Positions 1 through 6,881 of a stretch of DNA of 64,000 nt are shown here, one piece after another (positions within the stretch are counted from its first letter, which is position 1; every line of letters starts with the position of its first letter). Made by a program: the position numbers and the translations under genes. The DNA is from XYD1-FULL-44-32 sp964355855 (GTDB taxonomy: Bacteria; Patescibacteriota; Minisyncoccia; Phycocordibacterales; XYD1-FULL-46-19), in the NCBI GenBank assembly GCA_964355855.1, contig CAYHFD010000001.1, positions 1-64,000 of the forward strand. Reading direction: 5' to 3'. The notes under the pieces are model-generated. The model was not told where the DNA came from. It did no database searches and was given only the letters and a program-made list of their open reading frames with translations.

Positions 1-62
1 ACACCATTAGAAGTTTTTAATGCGAGTGTTGCACTTCAAGGTTGAATGTACCTCACCACCGC

Positions 63-92
63 TTGACTTTTTAGACATATCTATGCTATAAT
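63..92 (+). promoter_or_regulatory. Sigma70-type promoter for the SPFH-like operon
   Basis: TTGACT at 63-68 and TATAAT at 87-92 are separated by 18 bp, with an extended TG one base before the -10. Transcription would start near 99, giving a leader of about 57 nt that carries a GGGGGGAGAGA purine stretch before the ATG at 156. Confidence 0.7.
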
Positions 93-155
93 ATTAGATG
101 AACTAGGGTCCTTGTCAACTCAAACAAACCCGCATCGCGGGGGGGAGAGAATACC

Positions 156-1505
156 ATGTTTGCATTTCTGTTGTTCGTTGTAGTGATATTTATTGCTATG
201 GTGCCAATTTCGATTTTGGTCGAATATTGGAAACGCCCCGAAGGTGAAAAAGGGAGATTGGAAGACTGGTTTATCACGCGGACCTGTATGTCAGCGTTAT
301 TATACCTTGTCATATCCAGCGTGGCCTTAGTAATCTGGCATCTGGAAGCCAGCTACCTGGAAACCAAGCCCGAACCAACTTATTACGCCTGGACAGTTCT
401 AACCTTGTCCCTGATCCCTATCCATCTTGTCTTATCAATTGGTAAGGTGGAAATAAACCAACTGCCCTTTCTGACTCTCATTGGGAAGCCAATGGATATA
501 AAAGCGGGCGCTGGTCCAGTCTGGGTACCGTTTTTAATTTCAAGACTCCGATATTTCCCGACGGAAATGCAAGAGCTTGAGCTTCCGGCACCACGTGCCA
601 AAATCTGGAGAGGAGAAGTCGATCTGATACCTCCAGGTCGAGTGCCCGCGTTCCGGGTGCCCCACCCCGCCGTCGATTTACCATCTGTGTTGGAAAAGTT
701 ACTAACCTACACAGAGCCACAGATTGACTTATTGGACATCGAGGCCGCCCGAAACCAAGCAGCAGAAGAAGACGTTCCTCTCCGTGACACCCTGTTTACT
801 CGGCGCTACACATCTGAAATAGAACTTTTCATTAAGTTCAAAATCAGAGATGCTGCATCGTTCTACCGGGATTTTGGAGACATTGAGACAGTCATAAGAC
901 TCTTGGAAGATGAAGTTCTGGGTGTCGCCTTTGGTAATCTATCACAAATTACCGTGGGAACAGCCTTACTTCTAAACGATGCCCTGAACAAGCAACTCCT
1001 AGTGGAGTGTAATCGGGTATTGATTGACTCAAGAGGGTCCAGAAATGGCCCAGACTTCAAAGATATGTCCGCCTCCGAGAAAGTTTCCGCAGTAAGAAGT
1101 CTCAGTATTCAAATTGCAGAAGCTCGAGTTAGACAAATTAGCTTGGATCACACCCTGAACAAGCAAATATCTGCCTCCGCGGCGGCAGGCCAGAAACGAG
1201 TGCAAACTGTTACCGACTCTCTGGGCAAGCAGACAGAAACTCAACTTGGCGGCACGGCCGCAGCATTTGCTAAGCTAGAAATGCTAACGGCTGAAGCCTT
1301 AGGACAAGAAGCTTTGGCCGCTGTCGCAAAAACCCCTGAAGGACAATTTGCTTTGGCTATGGATACAGCGAAGACAATCGCCGAAACAGCCGAACATACT
1401 GTACTTCTTGGTCAAGACGGATTAGCACAGCTGATTTCAGCCACCACTGCCGTAAGTGAAGCTGGCAAGAAGCTGGGTAAAAAATCGGAAGGAGAAGGAT
1501 CGTGA
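156..1505 (+). CDS. Membrane-anchored SPFH/band 7-like protein
   Basis: 449 residues. Three hydrophobic segments lie near residues 1-22, 46-64 and 80-97. They are followed by a soluble region of alternating charge (about 140-330) whose pattern of a beta-rich part, then helices with RRYTSEIELFIKFKIRDA, resembles SPFH/prohibitin proteins, and then an Ala/Gln-rich helical tail. Such proteins usually form membrane-associated oligomeric scaffolds; that role here is inference. The ATG follows a purine-rich Shine-Dalgarno region, stronger than in most genes of this window. The stop overlaps the GTG start of the next gene, so the two are probably translationally coupled. The family call is by pattern, not by a diagnostic motif. 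Confidence 0.5.
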   Translation: MFAFLLFVVVIFIAMVPISILVEYWKRPEGEKGRLEDWFITRTCMSALLYLVISSVALVIWHLEASYLETKPEPTYYAWTVLTLSLIPIHLVLSIGKVEINQLPFLTLIGKPMDIKAGAGPVWVPFLISRLRYFPTEMQELELPAPRAKIWRGEVDLIPPGRVPAFRVPHPAVDLPSVLEKLLTYTEPQIDLLDIEAARNQAAEEDVPLRDTLFTRRYTSEIELFIKFKIRDAASFYRDFGDIETVIRLLEDEVLGVAFGNLSQITVGTALLLNDALNKQLLVECNRVLIDSRGSRNGPDFKDMSASEKVSAVRSLSIQIAEARVRQISLDHTLNKQISASAAAGQKRVQTVTDSLGKQTETQLGGTAAAFAKLEMLTAEALGQEALAAVAKTPEGQFALAMDTAKTIAETAEHTVLLGQDGLAQLISATTAVSEAGKKLGKKSEGEGS

Positions 1506-2158
1506 GTTTACCAGAGCTACCACATTACGTTCTGCCATTGGGCGTTGGCATTCTGATCTTGATCATATTTTTGATCATCAGATACCGGAGTCCAAAATCG
1601 TCCATCCCAAAAACGCCCCGGAACCCACCCAGTTCACAACCTCCAGCATCTGTCACCCCACCAGCTGGTCAACCAGTCGGCGCCGGAGCTGGACCCGCAG
1701 GCAACAACCAGCAAACTCCCCCGCCAAGGAAAAAGTGGGGGTGGGCAGTATTAGGGATAATTTGCTTTCTGTGGCTAACAATCTGGCTGTTCTCCCCGTC
1801 TCTGCCCGCTTCGGCCATCGATTGGTCATTCCATTACCAAATCAGCCCCGCCTACACTGGCGAGGCAAAAAGGGAGGGTGATCTGGCGGCCGAAGTCATC
1901 CGCTACAACGGAATCGGGGATGACTTAGTCCTTGAATTTGAAACCTACTTCAAAGACAAGGACTACCGGAAGGGACGAGAGCCCTTGACCAGGTATTTCC
2001 AGTTTGACTCCCGCAACGGGGTGAACAAGACCTGGCAGGGATTCCCGGCCGACACGGGAACATTCCGGTTTCGGAAGAGCCAGATTGGTGAGGGCCTCTC
2101 GGGGTCTTACACCAGCCAACTCTTCGGCGAGGTCGACTTCGATCTCGTGCCAGAATAA
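1502..2158 (+). CDS. Bitopic/two-helix membrane protein, proline-rich linker
   Basis: 218 residues, starting with GTG in a 4-bp GTGA overlap with the upstream stop. One hydrophobic helix lies near residues 7-26, then a Pro/Ala/Gly-rich linker (about 30-75), a second helix near 78-98, and a soluble C-terminal domain of about 115 residues without a motif I recognise. It is almost certainly co-transcribed with the SPFH-like gene and may be its partner, as membrane partners often accompany SPFH proteins; this is inference. GC-rich codon use and a coupled start set this pair apart from the AT-richer neighbours. Confidence 0.6.
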   Translation: MSLPELPHYVLPLGVGILILIIFLIIRYRSPKSSIPKTPRNPPSSQPPASVTPPAGQPVGAGAGPAGNNQQTPPPRKKWGWAVLGIICFLWLTIWLFSPSLPASAIDWSFHYQISPAYTGEAKREGDLAAEVIRYNGIGDDLVLEFETYFKDKDYRKGREPLTRYFQFDSRNGVNKTWQGFPADTGTFRFRKSQIGEGLSGSYTSQLFGEVDFDLVPE

Positions 2159-2179
2159 TTTCAGTCATAATGACTGACC

Positions 2180-2214
2180 GCTCGTAGCTTCTACCCAGAT
2201 GCTATGAGCTTTTT
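2180..2214 (+). terminator. Intrinsic terminator of the SPFH-like operon
   Basis: GCTCGTAGC and GCTATGAGC form a 9-bp stem with one G-U pair around a 12-nt loop, followed by TTTTT. It lies 21 bp after the stop of the second gene. Confidence 0.7.
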
Positions 2215-2264
2215 ATTACCTAAAATATTGTTTCTGGCCAACTAATTTCAATACCAAGACAACC

Positions 2265-2294
2265 AAAAATGTCCCACCGAAGCGGGACATTTTT
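2265..2294. terminator. Bidirectional hairpin terminator between convergent operons
   Basis: AAAAATGTCCC and GGGACATTTTT form an 11-bp perfect stem with an 8-nt loop. A and T runs flank both sides, so it can stop transcription from either direction. It lies 20 bp beyond the last pilin-like gene on the minus strand. Confidence 0.75.
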
Positions 2295-2314
2295 AATAAA
2301 TTCTTTACTTTTAC

Positions 2315-2608
2315 TTACCCACTACAACCAATAGTATTGCAGACAACATTTATAATACCCCAAACGGATATCATAATGAATAGCCCAACTACTCCCCAAA
2401 CCATGTGCATCTTACCGTCAGTACTTTCTTTGGCATTGCCGGCATTCACAATAAACTTAACCACTCCATAAAAGAAAACCACCAGCGCAACGGCAAACAA
2501 AAGAGCAATAATCGGATTCAAAATGTGTTTGTATAAAGCTGTAAGGTATGGGTCTAGGACATCAGAAATAGGAGTTTCTGCTGCCGCATAGGCAATCTCC
2601 CAAAACAT
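2315..2608 (-). CDS. T4SS-pilin-like small membrane protein (array member 1)
   Basis: 97 residues. An N-terminal stretch is followed by two hydrophobic helices (about 30-52 and 64-88) joined by a short polar turn with NAGNAKESTDGK, and a C-terminal VVCN...GCSG with two cysteines. The architecture matches the VirB2/TrbC-like pilin family that is widespread in Patescibacteria, where it is thought to build envelope-spanning filaments. It is the last of six related genes on this strand and the shortest; it has no obvious cleavable signal peptide, unlike its neighbours. No other type IV secretion component is in the window. Confidence 0.65.
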   Translation of the reverse strand: MFWEIAYAAAETPISDVLDPYLTALYKHILNPIIALLFAVALVVFFYGVVKFIVNAGNAKESTDGKMHMVWGVVGLFIMISVWGIINVVCNTIGCSG

Positions 2609-2614
2609 AAACGT

Positions 2615-2983
2615 TTAGAGGTTAGGATTTAACTCGCTAGGAGTAACTTCTGCTTCTGTCTGGTCCACCCCAAAGGCATCACCAATAAAGTTGACCAAGC
2701 CCCAGATCGATACCATCACAAACAAAGCCACCACGCCCCAAATCATAATACCCCGACCAGACTTCCTCTTAGCCTCATCACCAGCATTAAAGATATAAAG
2801 TACAAGACCCCAAAAGAAAGCCAGGACCGCCAAGGTCATTAAAACCCCAACCAAGTTGTTTACAATAGTCTCGATTGCACCAATCAAATCAACAATATTG
2901 TCACCAGCAGTAGTCGCGGCCCCAGCCACTATTGGTAAAGCTAACACTAGACTAGAAGACAAAAAAGTAATTACTTTTGACAT
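2615..2983 (-). CDS. T4SS-pilin-like small membrane protein (array member 2)
   Basis: 122 residues. An N-terminal signal-like helix ends in VAGAATTA (about residue 24), then come two hydrophobic helices with the family core LAFFWGLVLYIFNAGDE, RGIMIWGVVALFVMVSIWGLV and an acidic tail. It ends 6 bp before array member 1, so the two are probably co-transcribed. The predicted mature protein of about 95 residues with two helices fits a VirB2-like pilin subunit. Confidence 0.7.
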   Translation of the reverse strand: MSKVITFLSSSLVLALPIVAGAATTAGDNIVDLIGAIETIVNNLVGVLMTLAVLAFFWGLVLYIFNAGDEAKRKSGRGIMIWGVVALFVMVSIWGLVNFIGDAFGVDQTEAEVTPSELNPNL

Positions 2984-3089
2984 TATTTTTATTTACTTAA
3001 TAAACTAAATAACCCTTAATAATATTACCTACCATTATACTACACCGTGTAAATATCCGCTCGAGATTTATCAACACATAAATTTATAT

Positions 3090-3551
3090 CTAATCCCCAC
3101 TGCTACCCCCATCACCATACCCCTCACCATCATCACCATCATCAGCAGCTGCACCACCTGGAGTAAGCTCACTCGCGGTGGGAATATTATCATTATACGT
3201 ATCCTCAACGTCGTTGTTTAACACCGTCCGCTGTAGTAAGTTGACCAACCCCCAAACCGATACCATGACCGCAATCGCTACTACCCCCCACACCATAATG
3301 GCTTTGCCCTCATCTTTACCACCTCGCAAATTCCAGATATATAGGACTAGACCATAGAAAAAGGCTAGGATGGCAAGAGTCATTAGGATGCCAACTAGGG
3401 GATTAACTATAGTGGTTTCAAATTTGATTACCAAAGCACCCAGCGTTCCTTCTGCAGGCGGTTGAGCTTGAGCACTAACAACAAACGGCAAGATATAAAC
3501 CACAAGAGCGGGTAGAAAAGCCAAAAATTTTAATTTATTGATAATCATCAT
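3090..3551 (-). CDS. T4SS-pilin-like protein with acidic Gly/Asp tail (array member 3)
   Basis: 153 residues. The signal-like N-terminus ends at SAQAQ. The core PLVGILMTLAILAFFYGLVL...AIMVWGVVAIAVMVSVWGLV is shared with member 4 at both protein and DNA level, and a long C-terminal tail is rich in Gly and Asp. The starting MMIINK offers two adjacent ATGs. The tail is unique to this member and would protrude from a filament if the family model holds. Confidence 0.7.
   Translation of the reverse strand: MMIINKLKFLAFLPALVVYILPFVVSAQAQPPAEGTLGALVIKFETTIVNPLVGILMTLAILAFFYGLVLYIWNLRGGKDEGKAIMVWGVVAIAVMVSVWGLVNLLQRTVLNNDVEDTYNDNIPTASELTPGGAAADDGDDGEGYGDGGSSGD
3223..3401. repeat. 179-bp perfect direct repeat, copy 1
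   Basis: Positions 3223-3401 and 3675-3853 are identical by eye over 179 bp. The repeat covers the two-helix core of pilin-like members 3 and 4 and stops abruptly at both ends, where the signal peptides and tails are unrelated. This implies recent duplication or gene conversion restricted to the core. Confidence 0.9.
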
Positions 3552-3613
3552 GTTAATACTAGTAAATTATAATGGTTTATAAGCAATCAGAATTAGGTCT
3601 CCCCTAGCCAACA

Positions 3614-4009
3614 TTACTCTGTAGGCAAGAAATCATCAACATCTGGAGCGCCATAATCAGTGGCCTCACCTAAAACCGTCCGCTGTAGTAAGTTGACCAA
3701 CCCCCAAACCGATACCATGACCGCAATCGCTACTACCCCCCACACCATAATGGCTTTGCCCTCATCTTTACCACCTCGCAAATTCCAGATATATAGGACT
3801 AGACCATAGAAAAAGGCTAGGATGGCAAGAGTCATTAGGATGCCAACTAGGGGGTCTATCAGATCATCTGCAAATCTTGTAATTATACTGCCCAAAGTTT
3901 CGCCAGCAGCAAATAAACTTGTGGGAGCAAGAAATGTTAGTAAAATAGTAAGTCTAATAATCGGGAAAAAATATTTTTTTTCTAGTATTTGATTCATAAC
4001 TGCAGGCAT
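3614..4009 (-). CDS. T4SS-pilin-like protein (array member 4)
   Basis: 131 residues. A signal-like N-terminus ends near SLFAAGE. The two-helix core is identical over about 60 residues to member 3, then a short acidic tail ends in FLPTE. The DNA of the core is identical to member 3 while the flanks differ, so the pair has recently exchanged or duplicated its core. The ATG at 4009 is used; an internal ATG (MNQILEKKY) four codons in is an alternative. Confidence 0.7.
   Translation of the reverse strand: MPAVMNQILEKKYFFPIIRLTILLTFLAPTSLFAAGETLGSIITRFADDLIDPLVGILMTLAILAFFYGLVLYIWNLRGGKDEGKAIMVWGVVAIAVMVSVWGLVNLLQRTVLGEATDYGAPDVDDFLPTE
3675..3853. repeat. 179-bp perfect direct repeat, copy 2
   Basis: This is the second copy of the repeat at 3223-3401, offset by 452 bp and in the same orientation, inside array member 4. 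Confidence 0.9.
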
Positions 4010-4067
4010 AATTATAATAAATTTATTGGGTTTAATAATCTAAGAGGCTTGTAATAAATCATAACAA

Positions 4068-4502
4068 TCATATGAAAATACCACCAGCAAGATTTCCACT
4101 TTCTAATTCTTCAATATAGGCAGTGTCACTCTCAATATTGTCGATTGTCACCTGAATAGCTCGAGCAATAATAAACGCCCCTAAAATAATACCCGCCCCC
4201 ACAATGGTCCACAATATCATCGAGTGGGCCTTTTCCACCTTGACCGAATTTCCTTGGGCAGTGACATAGGTAAATCCGGCGTAAATAATCATGACCACTA
4301 AAAACGGCATGCTAACTTTCACTACAATATCAAGGATATCCTTAACAAATTCCTGTAAAGTTTGGGAAGCGATGGGGTTTTGGATTTGAACTGGGGGAGC
4401 TGGAGGATCGTCGGGTTGGGCCACAGCAACATTTGGAAAAACATATACTAAAAACATAACTGAAAAAACAATCAGGTATCCTATTTTTATAATATTTTTC
4501 AT
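4068..4502 (-). CDS. TrbC/VirB2-like pilin family protein (array member 5)
   Basis: 144 residues. The signal-like N-terminus ends at VAVAQ, a Pro-rich spacer follows, then two helices with FLVVMIIYAGFTYVTAQGN and HSMILWTIVGAGIILGAFIIARAI. The YAGF...TAQGN..KVEKAH turn is typical of TrbC/VirB2-like subunits and differs from members 1-4, so it is a second subtype. It sits 6 bp downstream of member 6. Confidence 0.7.
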   Translation of the reverse strand: MKNIIKIGYLIVFSVMFLVYVFPNVAVAQPDDPPAPPVQIQNPIASQTLQEFVKDILDIVVKVSMPFLVVMIIYAGFTYVTAQGNSVKVEKAHSMILWTIVGAGIILGAFIIARAIQVTIDNIESDTAYIEELESGNLAGGIFI

Positions 4503-4508
4503 TAAAGT

Positions 4509-4946
4509 TTATTGAAAAAAGTCTTTTAAAGCCTGCGACACCGGGTTACTGGTATTACCAACCAAGCCCAAAACCAGCATTTTCACTATTAAATAAGCAG
4601 CGAGCATTAGAACAAGGCCAATAAGAATATTGGTAAATATGTCAGTGGCCTTAGAGCGACCGCCCGGATTGCCAGCATTCCAAACATACAGACCACCAGC
4701 ATACATTATACCAATAACCGCTATGGGCATAGCTAGACCAAAAATGGCAAAATTAATTACCACATTAACCAAATTTTTTAGATCGTTAAAATCGCAAACA
4801 TTGTCGCCTTTTTCACCATCACAAACAATAAAATCCCAAGTTCTGGTTTCAGCTGCTTGAACCGGCGAAAGGCCGGCCAGACCAACAATATATAGCCCCA
4901 ATAAAGAATAGATTAATCCCTGACGCCAGTTAATATTTTTTAACAT
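4509..4946 (-). CDS. TrbC/VirB2-like pilin family protein (array member 6)
   Basis: 145 residues. The signal peptide ends at VQAAE. A small segment with two cysteines (VCDGEKGDNVCDF) follows, then two helices with AVIGIMYAGGLYVWNAGNPGGRSKATD and NILIGLVLMLAAYLIVKMLVLGLVG. It is the first pilin-like gene in the transcript, 1 bp downstream of the solute-binding protein gene. The cysteines could form a disulfide after export; this is inference. Confidence 0.7.
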   Translation of the reverse strand: MLKNINWRQGLIYSLLGLYIVGLAGLSPVQAAETRTWDFIVCDGEKGDNVCDFNDLKNLVNVVINFAIFGLAMPIAVIGIMYAGGLYVWNAGNPGGRSKATDIFTNILIGLVLMLAAYLIVKMLVLGLVGNTSNPVSQALKDFFQ

Positions 4947-4947
4947 A

Positions 4948-6261
4948 CTACTTTATTAGTAAATCTATTTTTTGATTGGCCTCATTTATAATAGCCGAAG
5001 TTTGAGTCCGACCAATATTTTTTTGTCTAATCATCTCGTCAAAAACAGCCTTGGTTCCTTTTTCATTTGGATCAAGCCATGTTGTACTCATTATAGCTGA
5101 TTTATAAAACACGTCACCATACAAATCATTGGTTGGTTCCGCTAAAAGATCACGCCGGGCCGAAGGCACTTTAGCTATTAAAGCGATATCACGGGTATAG
5201 GCACTGGAAGCCAGTTTTAAGGCCGCGGCATAGGCACCATCTAAACTTCTGGTATTTTTAACAATCGCTATACCAGTCAATCGACCCAATGTTAACTTAC
5301 GGCCAACATTGTCGCGCTGGGGCACAACCGCAATATCAAAGTTCAGATTAGGATTCATTTGGCGAATATCATCAGCCTCACTAGCATAGCCAAAATAGTG
5401 AGCCAATTTTCCGGCCGCAAAAGCCGTACTTTCCACCGGCATCGACTCGTTCCAAGAATAAGTAATAGTCTGTGGGTTAGCAAAAGAAGTAAAAAAATCA
5501 AGAGCGGCCCCGGCTGGTGAGCCAGCCGAATTACTTTTAGGTGAGATATGTAATACCGACTGATAATCTCCGGTGGTATTATTTCTGATTACGATTGGAC
5601 TACCAGCCTGTAAAATAAGCATGGCCAAAACATCTTTAGCGCGAGCAATATTATTGGCCGTACCAAAAGCCAAGCCACTTTTCACCACCAAACCCCTATC
5701 CCCTAGCTCGGTCAGAGCGGAATGATTTTTTATCAAACCTGACCAAGTGCTAGGAACGGTTGGCAAGCCAGCACTCGCATATAAATCACGATTATAATAC
5801 ATCACCAAGGGGTCAATAGTGAGGGGTAAAGCCATTATCCCCTCTGGCATAATATATATTTCTCCGACCTCAATATAAGTATCACGAAAATCACGCAGAG
5901 GTAACCGATTTGCTGGTATTGGATACAACTTGTCGCCCTGCGAAATAAGCAAGTGTTCGGGCAACAAAATAAGGTCTGGACCTTCGTTTCTCGCCAAAGC
6001 ATCAACAAATTCCTCTTCTAAAGTCGCTGGCGATTTTTGAACATAACGGAGGTCATATTGTTGATCTTCCTCCTTATTAAAGGAGGAGATCAAATTTAGC
6101 ATATTGACTTGGGGCAAAGTGCCCCACAATACAAGTGTGCCCCGTGACACCCCAGACTGACTTTTAAAACCCGGAATTACACCGGAAAACATTAAAACCG
6201 CAATGGTGATAACAAAACCACAAGCCAAGAGCAAAATTATTTGAAAAATGCCAGTTCTCAT
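4948..6261 (-). CDS. Family 1 extracellular solute-binding protein, membrane anchored
   Basis: 437 residues. The N-terminus (about 8-30) is a long uncleaved-looking helix. A lipobox-like LLAC lies inside it but is followed by hydrophobic residues, so a membrane anchor is more likely than a lipoprotein. The body has the SBP_bac_1 pattern (GTLVLWGT, NEGPDLILLPEHLL, PLTIDPLVMYYNRDLYASAGL, PSTWSGL), as in sugar-binding ABC proteins. No permease or ATPase gene is nearby, which is odd for an uptake system. It is packed between a methyltransferase (1 bp) and the pilin array (1 bp), so it may serve the cell-surface machinery rather than transport. Confidence 0.7.
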   Translation of the reverse strand: MRTGIFQIILLLACGFVITIAVLMFSGVIPGFKSQSGVSRGTLVLWGTLPQVNMLNLISSFNKEEDQQYDLRYVQKSPATLEEEFVDALARNEGPDLILLPEHLLISQGDKLYPIPANRLPLRDFRDTYIEVGEIYIMPEGIMALPLTIDPLVMYYNRDLYASAGLPTVPSTWSGLIKNHSALTELGDRGLVVKSGLAFGTANNIARAKDVLAMLILQAGSPIVIRNNTTGDYQSVLHISPKSNSAGSPAGAALDFFTSFANPQTITYSWNESMPVESTAFAAGKLAHYFGYASEADDIRQMNPNLNFDIAVVPQRDNVGRKLTLGRLTGIAIVKNTRSLDGAYAAALKLASSAYTRDIALIAKVPSARRDLLAEPTNDLYGDVFYKSAIMSTTWLDPNEKGTKAVFDEMIRQKNIGRTQTSAIINEANQKIDLLIK

Positions 6262-6262
6262 T

Positions 6263-6817
6263 TTATTTTTTATTTAAAACATATATTTGGCCGTAATGAT
6301 GGTCCCCTGCCTCAAAAGAATTTTCTTTAGTAAACCCGGCCTCGACCATGATTTGCTCTACCTTCTCGGGTAAAATAACTTGACTAGGATGAGGACCCAA
6401 CCCACCAAAAGAATCCTTCCAGTCCACTACCAGCACCTTGCCATTCTGTTTCAACACCCGTTTTGCCTCTAAGGCCACCCCATACTGTGAATCGACCTGA
6501 AAAAGGACATTGGCTAAAATTATGGCGTCCACCGTTCCGTCGGCTAGTTTTACCCCGCCCCGACTTTCAATATCACCCCAAATAGGTTCTACTATTTCAT
6601 AAAAACCTTTAGCCTTGGCCTCACCGGCTAACTTGTCCAAAAGGTCTTTTTGAATATCGACCGCAAAAACTCGACCATTAGGAAAAACCTCTTTGGCGGC
6701 CAGTAATGAATAGTCACCATTACCGACACCAAAATCAGCTACCTTCATCCCCGGGGTAAGGTGCAAATAACTTAAAATTTTTTCTGGAGAAGCAAACATT
6801 TTTATGTTTGCGTTCAT
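6263..6817 (-). CDS. Class I SAM-dependent methyltransferase
   Basis: 184 residues from the ATG at 6817 (MNANIKMFASPEKIL); an in-frame TTG at 6832 would add five residues. Motif I is VADFGVGNGDYSLLA, then an acidic end of strand 2 (VFAVDIQKDLL), and a motif IV-like region DAIILANVLFQV, the classic SAM-binding Rossmann order. It resembles UbiE/Methyltransf_31 proteins; the substrate cannot be told. It ends 1 bp before the solute-binding protein gene, so it probably heads that operon. Confidence 0.75.
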   Translation of the reverse strand: MNANIKMFASPEKILSYLHLTPGMKVADFGVGNGDYSLLAAKEVFPNGRVFAVDIQKDLLDKLAGEAKAKGFYEIVEPIWGDIESRGGVKLADGTVDAIILANVLFQVDSQYGVALEAKRVLKQNGKVLVVDWKDSFGGLGPHPSQVILPEKVEQIMVEAGFTKENSFEAGDHHYGQIYVLNKK

Positions 6818-6881
6818 TATATTACACTTCAATAAATCAAACTAGACGAAATCAAATCAAAAACGGGATAAATCGATTGAT

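Noticed and set aside
1456..1881. 141-codon ORF overlapping the second gene of the window
   Set aside because: Out of frame with the better-supported membrane protein and rich in Arg/Ser/Thr; no motif.
4948..6261. Lipoprotein reading of the family 1 solute-binding protein
   Set aside because: The LLAC lies within a long hydrophobic helix and is followed by further hydrophobic residues, so an uncleaved anchor is more likely.
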